Shown: positions 49,997-59,284, counted from the first letter of the stretch. The stretch is 64,000 nucleotides of DNA from JAIBJN01 sp963847985 (GCA_963847985.1 CAWKBS010000008.1:310001-374000), one strand, 5' to 3'. Translations and numbers: made by a program. Notes: generated by a model not told the origin, from the letters alone.

Positions 49997-50071
49997 TGGG
50001 GCGTAGCCAAGTTGGTAAGGCAGCGGGTTTTGGTCCCGTGACCGGAGGTTCGAATCCTCCCGCCCCAGCCA
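49997..50071 (+). tRNA. tRNA-Gln (anticodon TTG)
   Basis: A complete cloverleaf: acceptor TGGGGCG pairs with CGCCCCA, D-arm GCC...GGC, anticodon stem GCGGG/CCCGT with loop TTTTGGT (anticodon TTG, reading CAA), and T-arm GGAGG-TTCGAAT-CCTCC. The 3' CCA is encoded. The glmU start follows 10 bases later, so tRNA and glmU may share a transcript. Confidence 0.96.
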
Positions 50072-50081
50072 TGACGCGCCC

Positions 50082-51422
50082 GTGACGGACACCCCGCTCG
50101 CAGCGGTCGTGATGGCCGCTGGTCTCGGCACCCGCATGCACTCGAGCCGCCCGAAGCACCTGCACGAGCTGCTCGGGCGGCGGCTCGTCGACTGGACGAT
50201 CGCCGCGGCCGGCGAGCTCGGGCCGGACCCGCTCGTCGTCGTCACGTCGCCGGGGACGGTTCCCGAGCTCGAGGGCACCGTGCCTGCGGGGGTCGTGCTC
50301 GCGGTCCAGGCGACGCCGCGCGGGACCGGCGACGCGGCCGCCTCGGCGCGTCCCGCGCTCGAAGGGTTCACCGGGAACGTCCTCGTGACCCCCGGCGACG
50401 CGCCGCTCCTCGCCGCGGCCGAGCTCCGGCGGTTGCTCGAGGTCCATCGCGCCGAGGGCGCCGCCGCGACCGTCCTCTCCTTCGAGCCGGACGACCCGGG
50501 CTCGTACGGACGCGTCGTTCGCGACGACGCCGGGCGGGTCCGGGCGATCGTCGAGGCTCGGGACGCGACGCCTGCAGAGCTGGCCGTCCGCGAGGTGAAC
50601 TCCTCCGTCTACGCGTTCGACGCGGACGCACTCTGGGACGGGCTCGCGAAGCTCGACACCGACAACGCCCAGGGGGAGCTCTATCTCACCGACGCGGTGC
50701 GCCACCTGGTGGATGACGGACGCCCGGTTGCCGTGTACCGTGCGGAGGATCCTCGTGTCGGCGAAGGCGTGAACACCAGGGCCGATCTTGCGGCAGTCGC
50801 GGGGCAGCTCCGCGACAAGATCGTCGCCGGCCATCTCGAGGCCGGCGTCACGATCGTGGACCCCGCGACGACCTGGATCGAGCCCGACGTCGAGATCGAG
50901 CCCGACTCCGTCATCCATCCGTTCACCGTCCTGCGCGGCCGGACGATCGTGCGCCGTGGGGCGGAGGTCGGCCCACACGCCGTCCTCGTCGACGCCGAGG
51001 TCGGCGAGGGGGCGCTCGCCGGCCCCTTCTGTTACCTTCGCCCCGGAACGGTGCTCGCCTCGCATTCCAAGGCAGGGACCTTCGTGGAGCTCAAGAACGC
51101 CCACATCGGCTCTGGCGCCAAGGTGCCGCACCTGTCCTACCTCGGGGACGCCGAGGTGGGGGAGGGCACGAACGTGGGCGCCGGAACGATCACCGCGAAC
51201 TTCCCGCACGAGCCCGGCCGCGAGAAGGCCCGGACGACGATCGGCCGGAACGTCAGGACCGGGATTCACAATGGCTTGGAGGCTCCAGTGACGATCGGAG
51301 ACGGCGCATGGATCGGCGGTGGGTCGTACATCACCGAGGACGTCCCACCCGACTCGCTCGCGATTGCGCGGGCCAGACAGGTCACCAAGGAGGGCTACCT
51401 GCGTGGAAAGCGGAACGACTGA
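50082..51422 (+). CDS. glmU: Bifunctional UDP-N-acetylglucosamine pyrophosphorylase/glucosamine-1-phosphate acetyltransferase GlmU
   Basis: A 446-residue two-domain enzyme. N-terminal uridylyltransferase (about 1-225): AAVVMAAGLGTRMHSSRPKH (nucleotide loop), VTPGDAPLL, REVNSSVYAFD. C-terminal left-handed beta-helix acetyltransferase (about 245-440): hexapeptide repeats ending at VELKNAHIGSGAKVPHLSYL, AGTITANF and GIHNG. It makes UDP-GlcNAc for peptidoglycan. GTG start. Its end overlaps prs by 20 bases. Confidence 0.98.
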   Translation: MTDTPLAAVVMAAGLGTRMHSSRPKHLHELLGRRLVDWTIAAAGELGPDPLVVVTSPGTVPELEGTVPAGVVLAVQATPRGTGDAAASARPALEGFTGNVLVTPGDAPLLAAAELRRLLEVHRAEGAAATVLSFEPDDPGSYGRVVRDDAGRVRAIVEARDATPAELAVREVNSSVYAFDADALWDGLAKLDTDNAQGELYLTDAVRHLVDDGRPVAVYRAEDPRVGEGVNTRADLAAVAGQLRDKIVAGHLEAGVTIVDPATTWIEPDVEIEPDSVIHPFTVLRGRTIVRRGAEVGPHAVLVDAEVGEGALAGPFCYLRPGTVLASHSKAGTFVELKNAHIGSGAKVPHLSYLGDAEVGEGTNVGAGTITANFPHEPGREKARTTIGRNVRTGIHNGLEAPVTIGDGAWIGGGSYITEDVPPDSLAIARARQVTKEGYLRGKRND

Positions 51423-52473
51423 GCTCTCGTTGCCGGGGCTGAACGTGGCGCCCGAGCACAGCCCGCAGCCGCACGGCGAGCGCGGGCGCTGGATCGAGCG
51501 CGGGCCGTCCGGCAAGCTCATGCTCTTCGCCGGTCGCTCGCACCCCGTCCTGGCGCAGAAGATCGCCGACCAGCTCAACATCGAGCTCGGCGACGTGAAG
51601 CTGAAGACCTTCGCCAACGGCGAAACGTACGTCCGCTACAAGGAGTCGATCCGAGGCGCCGACGTCTTTATCGTCCAGACCTGCTGCGGCCGCGCGACGA
51701 ACGACTACCTCTGGGAGCTCCAGATCATGATCCAGGCGGCGAAGCTCGCCTCGGCGAACCGGATCACGGCGATCATGCCCTGGTTCCCGTACTCGCGGCA
51801 GGACAAGAAGTCAGCGCCGCGCGAGCCGATCACCGCGAAGCTTCTGGCCGACGTGCTCGACGCGGCCGGCGCCGATCGCGTCCTCACGATGGATCTCCAC
51901 GCGGGGCAGATCCAGGGCTTCTTCCGCATCCCGGTCGACCACATGACGGCCCTGCCGCTGTTCGCGCGCTACTACCGCGAGACGCTCGGGCTGCACGGCG
52001 AGGCCGTCGTCGCCGTTTCACCCGACCCGGGCCGCGCGAAGATGGCGACGAAGTTCGCGCAGATGCTCGACGCCGACTTCGCGCTCATGAACAAGCAGCG
52101 CCCGGCCCACGACGTCGCCTCGGTCACCGAGGTCGTCGGGGACGTGCGCGGCAAGGTCGCGATCATGAGCGACGACATCATCGTCACCGGCGGCACCCTC
52201 ATCGCGGGCGCGCGGGCGCTCCTCGCCGCCGGCGCCACCAAGGTCTACGCGTGCGCGACGCACGGTCTCTTCCCCGAGGATGCGCTCACGAAGCTGGCGG
52301 AGTCCGAGCTGGCCGGGGTCGCGGTGACCGACACCGTCCCGATCCCGGAGCTGAACCGGCCGGACAAGCTCACCGTACTCACGATCTCGGGCATCCTCGC
52401 GGAAACGATCGAGAACGTCTTCGCGGACGAGTCGGTCTCCGCGATCTTCGCCGGCGAGAACCAGCTCTTCTAG
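51403..52473 (+). CDS. prs: Ribose-phosphate pyrophosphokinase
   Basis: A 356-residue PRPP synthase: LFAGRSHPVLAQKIADQLNI, KTFANGETYVRYKESIRGAD, MPWFPYSRQDKKSAPREPIT (flexible loop region), VLTMDLHAGQIQGFF and the PRPP-binding SDDIIVTGGTLI. It makes PRPP from ribose 5-phosphate and ATP. GTG start with AGGAGGG 8 bases upstream gives a 40-residue N-terminal extension over the usual 315. The first residues (ESGTTELSLPGLNVAPEH) are not conserved, so the start could be later. Pairs with glmU as in B. subtilis. Confidence 0.96.
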   Translation: MESGTTELSLPGLNVAPEHSPQPHGERGRWIERGPSGKLMLFAGRSHPVLAQKIADQLNIELGDVKLKTFANGETYVRYKESIRGADVFIVQTCCGRATNDYLWELQIMIQAAKLASANRITAIMPWFPYSRQDKKSAPREPITAKLLADVLDAAGADRVLTMDLHAGQIQGFFRIPVDHMTALPLFARYYRETLGLHGEAVVAVSPDPGRAKMATKFAQMLDADFALMNKQRPAHDVASVTEVVGDVRGKVAIMSDDIIVTGGTLIAGARALLAAGATKVYACATHGLFPEDALTKLAESELAGVAVTDTVPIPELNRPDKLTVLTISGILAETIENVFADESVSAIFAGENQLF

Positions 52474-52479
52474 CCGATT

Positions 52480-52502
52480 GCGGCCGGTTGTGTCCCGGCC
52501 GC
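52480..52502 (+). terminator. Terminator after prs
   Basis: A perfect 8-bp stem GCGGCCGG/CCGGCCGC with loop TTGTGTC, followed by TTTG, 6 bases after the prs stop. Confidence 0.7.
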
Positions 52503-52592
52503 TTTGAAAGGCGCCTGCAAGCGCTAAAGTGGGGGGCGGGACCGCCCTCTTGGCGTCGGGGGAAAACAGTCTCTCTGCGGTGGGAGACGACG

Positions 52593-52844
52593 ATGGGGTC
52601 GAAATTGCCCAGGTTGCCGCGCATGTTCGCGGCCCACCGGTCATCCAGCCGGGACGCCGGTCAGTCCGTCGTGCCGGTCGACGATCCGTGGGCGGGTGAG
52701 GACGAGGACTGGGCGCGGGACGACGCGGCCGTCGAGGGCCCGGCGGAGGTCGCCCGCTTCTATCGCGGGCTTGCCGTCGGCGTCGTGGCCGGGGTCGCGT
52801 TCTGGGGGCTCCTCGCCATCCTGCTCGTCCTCCTGCTCGGCTGA
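52593..52844 (+). CDS. Small C-terminally anchored membrane protein (83 aa)
   Basis: An 83-residue protein: a basic start (MGSKLPRLPRMFAAHRSSSR), an acidic middle (DDPWAGEDEDWARDD) and a C-terminal helix GLAVGVVAGVAFWGLLAILLVLLLG. The topology suggests a cytosolic domain held by one C-terminal helix. ATG with GGGAG 5-6 bases upstream. TTGAAA (52504-52509) and TAAAGT (52525-52530) lie upstream but only 15 bases apart. The 118-base leader contains GGGCGG-GA-CCGCCC. Function unknown. Confidence 0.65.
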   Translation: MGSKLPRLPRMFAAHRSSSRDAGQSVVPVDDPWAGEDEDWARDDAAVEGPAEVARFYRGLAVGVVAGVAFWGLLAILLVLLLG

Positions 52845-52905
52845 GCAGGCGGCCGATTGCGAGGAAGCCCTCGGACGAGGGGTGCCGCCTGGTCTTCGAG
52901 GGCCG

Positions 52906-53142
52906 ATGGACCCTGGAGAACTGCGGCCCGTGCGACTCCGAATCCCCGATCCTTCGCTGCACGAGAAGTTCAGCGCCCACTACGCACGGGCGGGCTTCGT
53001 CGTGCGCAGGCTCGACGAGAACGAGCTCGACGTGGAAAGACCGGACGCGCCCGACCTCGCGCAGGAGCGCCGCGAGGTGGTTGCGCACCTCCTCGTGTGG
53101 GATGTCCTCCACCCGGAGAGCCCTGGCGAGGTCGTGGAGTAG
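52906..53142 (+). CDS. Small alpha/beta protein of unknown function (78 aa)
   Basis: A 78-residue frame: RLRIPDPSLHEKFSAHYARA, then GFVVRRLDENELDVERPDA and QERREVVAHLLVWDVLHPES. The layout (helix, two strands, helix) and good codon use suggest a real small gene. ATG 52906 is used; a GTG at 52930 directly before RLRIPD is an alternative. No family recognised. The 60 bases upstream hold no promoter I can name. Confidence 0.55.
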   Translation: MDPGELRPVRLRIPDPSLHEKFSAHYARAGFVVRRLDENELDVERPDAPDLAQERREVVAHLLVWDVLHPESPGEVVE

Positions 53143-53181
53143 CGCCTGGGGCCCGCCGGAGCAGGCCCCCGCCGAGTTCTG

Positions 53182-53598
53182 CTACTGGAGTCGCTGCATC
53201 TTCGCCGTCGAGGCGATGCGCGCGACCGACACGGGATTGGGCGCCAGGGCGAACTTCGACCGGCACGCGGCCGTCTTTTTGACCCCGAGCAGGAACGCGT
53301 CGCTGCTGCCCATCGTGGGTCCGTAGTTGAAGTCGAGCGCGGTCATGCTGCTGTTGTCCTTGAGGACCTGGGCCGGCTCGGGCGGAACCTGGGTGTCAAG
53401 CACCTGAACGCTCGCATCGCTGAGGTCGTAGTAGGCGTAGTCGCCGAACTCGAAGACCGGGTAGCGCTGCAGGCAGTTGAGCTTCGCCGTGAGCAGCTGG
53501 ACCTTGTGGGCAAGCGTGTGGTTGGCGGATGCCGGAGCGGCCGCGACCAACACCGTCGCCGCTGACAGCGCGAGCAGCGCGGACGTGCGTTTGATCAT
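53182..53598 (-). CDS. Small secreted protein of unknown function (138 aa)
   Basis: A 138-residue protein with a clear Sec signal peptide (MIKRTSALLALSAATVLVAA, cleavage after PASA). The mature part has two Cys (LNCLQRYP and TAACRSKF) that could bridge, and YAYYDLSDASVQVLD. ATG with GGGGAGGGG 8 bases upstream. It is flanked by plus-strand genes and so is a single-gene unit. TTGACA lies upstream (53660-53655, minus strand) without a clear partner box. Function unknown. Confidence 0.75.
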   Translation of the reverse strand: MIKRTSALLALSAATVLVAAAPASANHTLAHKVQLLTAKLNCLQRYPVFEFGDYAYYDLSDASVQVLDTQVPPEPAQVLKDNSSMTALDFNYGPTMGSSDAFLLGVKKTAACRSKFALAPNPVSVARIASTAKMQRLQ

Positions 53599-53764
53599 TG
53601 GTGTTCCCCTCCCCGAGGTTGCCCTGCCTTACAGGGTCTCAGGTGCGCAGCCTTTGTCAAGCCGGAGACGGATGGAACGCGGGATCCGGTCACGAGATGC
53701 CCAATGTGGGGGATGCCGGAAGCGCCCTCGGACGGTCATCGTCCGGGGTGCATGCCGTGCAGAA

Positions 53765-54379
53765 GTGACTGACGCCCAGAGCCCGGTCCCGGCCGGCAAG
53801 CCCGAGCCCACGCGGCGGCGCAACCGCCGTCGTCGCCGCCGGAAGGCGCCCGAGAGCGCACCCGTCGAGGCGGCGCCTCTGGGTGGCCTTCTCCCTCCCG
53901 TTATCAAGGTCGAGATCCAGAACATCGAATCGATCGGCCGACCGGCCGCGGACGTCGTGGCGGAGGAGGAGCGGCTCGCCGCCCTGCGAGAGGGGCTCGA
54001 CGAGCGGGAGGCGCGACTGACGGCAGGCGAGGCCGAGCTGGACGAGCACAGGCGGTCGCTGGAGGAGCTCGAGGAGCGGATCGGGCCACAGGCGATCCTC
54101 GTCGAGTCGCGCGAGAGCCTCGAACGTCGAGAGCGGCGCACCGGGGAGCTCGAGCGAGAGCTGCGCGATCGCCACCGCGACCTCGACCAGCGCGAGAACG
54201 ACCTCGAGGCGAGGAAAGCCGTCCTCGAGGCAGACCTCGAGCTGCGGGAGGAGGAGGTCGAACGGCGCGAGGACCTCGTCGCCCTGCGCGAGGAGCGGCT
54301 GACCGAGCGGCAGCGGGAGCTCGGGCTCTACGTCTCCCAGATCCAGGGCCGGATCGAGTCCCACCCGGCGGCTCTCTAA
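53765..54379 (+). CDS. Basic-headed coiled-coil protein (204 aa)
   Basis: A 204-residue protein. An Arg/Lys block (residues about 17-30, RRRNRRRRRRK) could bind DNA or RNA. A hydrophobic patch LPPVIKVEIQNIES follows, then about 130 residues of continuous Glu/Arg/Leu heptads (EEERLAALREGLDEREARLT and on) forming a long coiled coil. GTG start at VTDAQSPVPAG. It sits just before rplY but has no obvious operon partner. No family recognised. Confidence 0.65.
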   Translation: MTDAQSPVPAGKPEPTRRRNRRRRRRKAPESAPVEAAPLGGLLPPVIKVEIQNIESIGRPAADVVAEEERLAALREGLDEREARLTAGEAELDEHRRSLEELEERIGPQAILVESRESLERRERRTGELERELRDRHRDLDQRENDLEARKAVLEADLELREEEVERREDLVALREERLTERQRELGLYVSQIQGRIESHPAAL

Positions 54380-54407
54380 CCCGGCTCAGCTAGACTTGCC
54401 CGCCGAA

Positions 54408-55112
54408 ATGGCCGGTGAGCGGATCAAGCTCGACGTGAAGGAGCGCGAGGAGGCGGGAAGCGCCGTCTCGCGGCGGCTCCGTGCGAGCGGGATGATCCCG
54501 GGCGTCCTCTACGGCGCGGGCAAGAAAGCGCACCCGTTCGCCGTCGAGGAGCGCGAGCTTCGCCGCGTCCTCACGGGCGACCACGGCCTCCACGCGATCC
54601 TCGACGTCGTGTTCGAGGGACAGAAGACCGCACACCACGCGGTTCTCAAGGAGTATCAGCTCGACCCGGTGCGGCCCCGGCTGCTCCACATCGACCTGCA
54701 CGAGGTCCGCCTCGACCAGGTGATCCAGTCGCAGGTCGCCCTCGAGCCGGTCGGCGAGTCCCCCGGCGTCAAGGAAGGGGGCGTGCTCACCCTCGTGCTC
54801 CGCGAGATCAACGTCGAGGCGCTTCCGATGGAGGTGCCCGACCGCCTCGAGCTCGACATCTCGACCATGACCATCGGGGACAGTCTTCGCATATCGGACA
54901 TCGTCGTGCCGGAACGCGTCAAGCTCCTCGACGACCCGGAATCCGTCGTCGTCACCGTGACTCCGCCCACCAAGGTGGAGGAGCCGGAGGAGGAGGTCGA
55001 GGAGGGCGTCGAGGGCGAGGAGGGCCTGGAGGGCGAGGCCGAGGGCGAGGCTGCCGAGGGCGAGGCCGAGGGCGAAGGCCCGAGCGGCGGCGACGAGCCC
55101 GCCGAGGGCTAG
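54408..55112 (+). CDS. rplY: Large ribosomal subunit protein bL25 (general stress protein CTC type)
   Basis: A 234-residue CTC-type L25: IKLDVKEREEAGSAVSRRLR (the 5S-rRNA-binding start with VSRRLR.SGMIPGVLYG) and HHAVLKEYQLDPVRPRLLHI, then the TL5 C-terminal beta domain. The last about 45 residues are almost all Glu/Gly/Ala. It binds 5S rRNA. ATG 54408 chosen; TAGACT is 11 bases upstream. Followed by pth after 9 bases, as ctc-spoVC in Bacillus. Confidence 0.96.
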   Translation: MAGERIKLDVKEREEAGSAVSRRLRASGMIPGVLYGAGKKAHPFAVEERELRRVLTGDHGLHAILDVVFEGQKTAHHAVLKEYQLDPVRPRLLHIDLHEVRLDQVIQSQVALEPVGESPGVKEGGVLTLVLREINVEALPMEVPDRLELDISTMTIGDSLRISDIVVPERVKLLDDPESVVVTVTPPTKVEEPEEEVEEGVEGEEGLEGEAEGEAAEGEAEGEGPSGGDEPAEG

Positions 55113-55121
55113 GGCTCCTCG

Positions 55122-55724
55122 ATGCGCCTCCTTCGTCGGGGCGCGCCGGCTCCGACACTCGACCTGCTCGTCGCGGGGCTCGGAAACCCGGGCAGGGAGT
55201 ACGCGCGGACCCGCCACAACCTTGGCCACATGGTCTGCGACGAGCTCGCGAGGCGCCACGGCGGCTCCTTCCGCTCGAAGTTCTCGGGCGACCTCTCCGA
55301 GCTCCGGCCGGCCGGGGCGCGCGCGGCCTTGCTGAAGCCGCAGACCTACATGAACGAGTCGGGCCGCTCCGTGGGGGCTGCGGTGCGGTTCTTCAAGGTG
55401 CCGCCGGAGCAGCTGCTCGTCGTCCACGACGAGGTCGACCTCGATCTGGGGCGTCTCCAGGCCCGGCTCGGCGGCGGGCTTGCGGGCCACAACGGCCTTC
55501 GTTCGGTCGCCCAACAGCTCGGGACTCCGGAGTTCATGCGACTGCGGATCGGGATCGGGCGGCCCGAGCGCGGCGATCCCCGGCCGGTGGCCGACTGGGT
55601 CCTGACCCCGTTCGGCCCGGAGGTCGACGTCGACGGGCTCGTGGCGCGCGCCGCCGACGCTGTCGAGGTGATTGCCGGGGATGGGCTCGAAGAGGCGCAA
55701 CGGCGATTCAACGAGCGGCCGTGA
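55122..55724 (+). CDS. pth: Peptidyl-tRNA hydrolase
   Basis: A 200-residue Pth: VAGLGNPGREYARTRHNLGH with the catalytic His, LLKPQTYMNESG, VVHDEVDLDLG with the catalytic Asp, and GGGLAGHNGLRSV. It frees tRNA from stalled peptidyl-tRNA. ATG start; the stop codon lies in a hairpin (GTGACGG and CCGTCAC, 55721-55746) that may end the transcript. Confidence 0.97.
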   Translation: MRLLRRGAPAPTLDLLVAGLGNPGREYARTRHNLGHMVCDELARRHGGSFRSKFSGDLSELRPAGARAALLKPQTYMNESGRSVGAAVRFFKVPPEQLLVVHDEVDLDLGRLQARLGGGLAGHNGLRSVAQQLGTPEFMRLRIGIGRPERGDPRPVADWVLTPFGPEVDVDGLVARAADAVEVIAGDGLEEAQRRFNERP

Positions 55725-56038
55725 CGGTCGTCTCGCCGGCCGTCACAGTGTTGGCACGCATCCGGGCGTATCCCGTGCGGCGCGGCTCGCTACGCTGACT
55801 CTGGGGGCCTCGCAGCCCCCCAAAGGGGGTTCGCCGGCTCTCCCGGACCTAGTAGAAGCGGGCCGCCCTTGCTGGAGGACGACCCGCCGCAGATGCTCCG
55901 CGCGCCGTAGCGGCCGGACGCGGGTGCTCCTCGTACTTTCGGCACGAGCGAATCCCGACCTTAGGCGTCCTCCCCCGGACGGGGCACGCCGGCTTGCGCC
56001 GTGCAGACACGGCCGCCGTAAGCGGGGCGCGGGCTAGG
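55725..56038. other. Non-coding stretch between pth and mfd with hairpins
   Basis: No gene is seen. It holds the pth terminator-like hairpin (to 55746) and two mutually exclusive hairpins at 55803-55829 (GGGGGC-CTCGCA-GCCCCC against CCCCCC-AAA-GGGGG). The rest is structure-rich but unidentified. TAGGAT (56035-56040) at its end may be the mfd -10 box. Strand of any transcript unknown. Confidence 0.5.
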
Positions 56039-56074
56039 ATGACCGGCGCGGAACCGCAGGTTCCGTCGCTCGTC

Positions 56075-59000
56075 ATGGACCGGCAGACCCGAACCGGCAC
56101 ACCGGCGCTCGCGTCGCTCGCCCGCTCCTTCGCGGACGGCGAGCGGCTGCGCGCGCTTGTCGAGGACCCGGGCGACGCGCGCGTTTCCGAGCCGCTCCTG
56201 CCGCTCTTCCTGGCTGCGCTCCACCTGGCGAAAGGGGGGCCGCTCGTCTGCGTCCTGCCCGACGACTCGCAGGCGCGGGACGCGGCTGAGGGCGCCGGCT
56301 GGTACCTGGGCGAGTCCCGGGTGGGCTTGTTCGCCTCCCGTGGCGTCCGGCGGGAGAGCGGCCTCGAGCCCCCGCCGCACCTGGTTGGCGAGCGGGCACG
56401 GGCGCTCGAGGTGCTGGCGGCCGGGGGCCTTGTGTGCGCGTCGGCGGTCGGCGCGGCCGAAGGGGTCGCACCCGAGGAGGCGCGTCCGGAGCCGATCGTG
56501 CTCAAGGTCGGGGACGAGCCGGGGAGCGAGGCGCTCGCCGAGCACCTGGCGCTGGCCGGCTACGAGCGGGTTCCGCAGGCCGAGGAGCGCGGTCAGTTCG
56601 CCGTCCGCGGCGGCATCGTGGACGTCTTCCCCTCGACCGGGCGCGAGCCGGTGCGGGTCGAGCTCTTCGGCGACGAGATCGAGTCGATGCGGGCCTTCTC
56701 GCCGTTCACCCAGCGGACCTTGCACGAGCTCGGCGAGGCCACCGTCTTCCCGGCCGTCGAGCGCCGGCTCGACCTTGCCGAGCCGACGCTCGCGGACGAG
56801 GCGCCCGCCCCGCCGGTCGACCTCGTGGCGCCGCTTCCCGTGCCCGACCTCGTCTGGCAGGCGGACGACGTCGCGGACGTGGCCCGGGAGGAGCTCGGTG
56901 TCGAGCTCGACCTGGGCGAGGCGATCCGGCTCTCCCAGCTGCCGTCCGGTCAGCGGCACTCCTTCGAGGCGCAGCGTCCGGCAGTGGCTGCCCGCGGCCT
57001 GTCCGAGGCCGAGCGCGACCTGCTCGCCTACGTCCGCGCGGGGAATCGCGTCATCGTTACGTTCGCCCATCGCGGCGAGGCGTTGCGCACGAAAGGGCTC
57101 CTCCGCCGGCTGGACGCCCTCGTGCTCGACGACGGCGACGACCTGCCGGACGAGCCGGGACTCGTGTTCGCGGTCTCGCCGGCACGGCGCGGGTTCGTTC
57201 TCCGCGACCTCGACCTGATCGTCCTGCCGGACACCCAGGTCTTCCGCAAGCGGCCTCCGCGGACGGACGTGCGCGTCGGGCGTGCCCTCCAGAGCTTCGC
57301 CGACCTGCGGACGGGCGACCACGTCGTCCACGAAGACCACGGCGTCGGCAAGCTGCTCGGCTTCGAGACGAAGACCGTCGCCGGCGTCACGCGCGATTAC
57401 CTCTTCCTCGCCTTCAAGGGCGACGATCGCCTCTACGTCCCGCACGAGCAGATCGCCAAGGTCTCGCGCTACGTCGGGGCCGACGGCCACTCGCCGGCGC
57501 TCTCGAAGCTCGGCGGAAAGGCCTGGCAGACGATCAAGAACCGCGCGCGCGCGGGGGCGCAGGCGCTCGCGGGCGAGTTGCTCGTCCTCTACGCCCAGCG
57601 CCAGCGCGCCGAGGGTGTCGCCTTCGAGGCCGACTCCGAGCTCGTCGAGACCCTCGAGGCGAGCTTCGCCTACGAGGAGACACCGGACCAGCAGCAGGCG
57701 ATCGAGTCCGTCAAGGAGGACCTCGAGGCGGCGCGGCCGATGGACCGGCTCGTCTGCGGGGACGTGGGCTACGGAAAGACGGAGGTGGCCGTGCGCGCGG
57801 CCTTCGTCGCCGTGGCGAATGGCGCCCAGGCGCTCATGCTCGCGCCCACGACGATCCTCGCGCAGCAGCACTGGAACACGTTTCGCGAGCGCTACCGAGA
57901 CCTGCCCGTCACGGTCGAGATGGTGAGCCGCTTCAGGAAGCCGGCGGACGTGAAGCGCGTGCTGGCCGAGTTCACCGCGGGGAAGGTCGACGTCCTGATC
58001 GGCACCCACCGGGTGCTTTCGCGCGACGTGGTCTCCAACAACCTCGGCCTCGTGATCGTGGACGAGGAGCAGCGCTTCGGCGTCGCCCAGAAGGAGCTGC
58101 TCCGGCAGCTCCGGCTCGAGGTGGACGTGCTCTCGCTCTCGGCTACCCCGATCCCGCGGACGCTCCACATGTCGCTCGCCGGCCTGCGTGACATCAGCGT
58201 CATCGAGACGCCGCCGCAGGGACGCCGGCCGATTCGCACGCACGTGGGCGAGTACGACGAGGAGCTCGTGCGCGAGGCGCTGCTGCGCGAGCACGAGCGC
58301 GAGGGGCAGTCGTTCTTCCTCCACAACCGGGTGGAGTCGATCGACGAGGCGGTCGAGCACCTGCGCCAGCTCTGCCCCGAGCTGCGCTTCCTCGTCGCGC
58401 ACGGGCAGATGCCGGAGCGGGAGCTCGAGCGGCACATGCTCTCGTTCCTGGCCGGTGACGCGGACGTGCTCGTCTCGACGACGATCATCGAGTCGGGCCT
58501 CGACATCCCCCAGGCGAACACGCTCGTCGTGGAGCGGGCGGACATGCTCGGGCTCGCCCAGCTCTACCAGATCCGCGGGCGGGTCGGCCGCAGCGACCTG
58601 GCCGCGCACGCGTACCTGTTCTATCCCGACGGGCAGGAGCTCACGCCGGAGGCGCGCGCGCGGCTCGCCACCCTGGCCGACCACACCGAGCTGGGGAGCG
58701 GCTTCGCCATCGCGATGCGCGACCTCGAGATCCGCGGCGCGGGCGACCTCCTGGGCGCCGAGCAGTCCGGGCACGTGGCTGCGATCGGCTTCGAACTCTA
58801 CGTCGAGCTCCTGGGCGAGGCGGTGGCCGAGCTGAGCGGCACGCGCCGCCCGGTGACGCGCCCCGTGCGAGTCGACGCCCAGGTCGACGCCTTCGTCCCG
58901 ACCGACTACATGCCGGCCGAGGCGCAGAAGATCGATCTTCACCGGCGGCTCGCCCTCGCGGAGTCGGAGGACGAGCTGCGCGAGCTTCGGGCTGCGACCG

Positions 59001-59284
59001 AGGACCGCTTCGGCCCTCCGCCGGAGCCGGTCGAGAGCCTGTTCGCCATCCAGGAGGCCAAGCTGAAGCTGGCGCGGATCGGCGCGGACTACCTCGTCTT
59101 CCGCGGCGGGCGCGCGGTGGTCGGACCTCTCGTGCTCGGGTCGGCCGAGCTCCGGGAGCTCCGCTCGTCGGCCCCGATCGCCGTCTACACGAGCGCGAAG
59201 CGCGAGCTCGGTCAGCGGGTCGACGGGTTCCCCGCGGCCGTCGCCCTCGTCGATGCTATCCTCGATCTACGGCTTTCGGCCTAG
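56075..59284 (+). CDS. mfd: Transcription-repair coupling factor Mfd
   Basis: A 1069-residue Mfd. The UvrB-like N-terminal modules hold RGGIVDVFPSTGREPVRVEL; the RNA-polymerase-interacting domain has GDHVVHEDHGVGKLLG. The translocase motor shows Walker A CGDVGYGKTEVAVRA, APTTILAQQH, VDEEQRFGV (DEEQ), SATPIPRTLHM and QLYQIRGRVGRS (TRG/RecG motif VI). The C-terminal regulatory domain closes it. It removes stalled RNA polymerase and recruits UvrA. ATG 56075 follows a TAGGAT box by a short leader; ATG 56039 overlaps that box and is less likely. Confidence 0.97.
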   Translation: MDRQTRTGTPALASLARSFADGERLRALVEDPGDARVSEPLLPLFLAALHLAKGGPLVCVLPDDSQARDAAEGAGWYLGESRVGLFASRGVRRESGLEPPPHLVGERARALEVLAAGGLVCASAVGAAEGVAPEEARPEPIVLKVGDEPGSEALAEHLALAGYERVPQAEERGQFAVRGGIVDVFPSTGREPVRVELFGDEIESMRAFSPFTQRTLHELGEATVFPAVERRLDLAEPTLADEAPAPPVDLVAPLPVPDLVWQADDVADVAREELGVELDLGEAIRLSQLPSGQRHSFEAQRPAVAARGLSEAERDLLAYVRAGNRVIVTFAHRGEALRTKGLLRRLDALVLDDGDDLPDEPGLVFAVSPARRGFVLRDLDLIVLPDTQVFRKRPPRTDVRVGRALQSFADLRTGDHVVHEDHGVGKLLGFETKTVAGVTRDYLFLAFKGDDRLYVPHEQIAKVSRYVGADGHSPALSKLGGKAWQTIKNRARAGAQALAGELLVLYAQRQRAEGVAFEADSELVETLEASFAYEETPDQQQAIESVKEDLEAARPMDRLVCGDVGYGKTEVAVRAAFVAVANGAQALMLAPTTILAQQHWNTFRERYRDLPVTVEMVSRFRKPADVKRVLAEFTAGKVDVLIGTHRVLSRDVVSNNLGLVIVDEEQRFGVAQKELLRQLRLEVDVLSLSATPIPRTLHMSLAGLRDISVIETPPQGRRPIRTHVGEYDEELVREALLREHEREGQSFFLHNRVESIDEAVEHLRQLCPELRFLVAHGQMPERELERHMLSFLAGDADVLVSTTIIESGLDIPQANTLVVERADMLGLAQLYQIRGRVGRSDLAAHAYLFYPDGQELTPEARARLATLADHTELGSGFAIAMRDLEIRGAGDLLGAEQSGHVAAIGFELYVELLGEAVAELSGTRRPVTRPVRVDAQVDAFVPTDYMPAEAQKIDLHRRLALAESEDELRELRAATEDRFGPPPEPVESLFAIQEAKLKLARIGADYLVFRGGRAVVGPLVLGSAELRELRSSAPIAVYTSAKRELGQRVDGFPAAVALVDAILDLRLSA

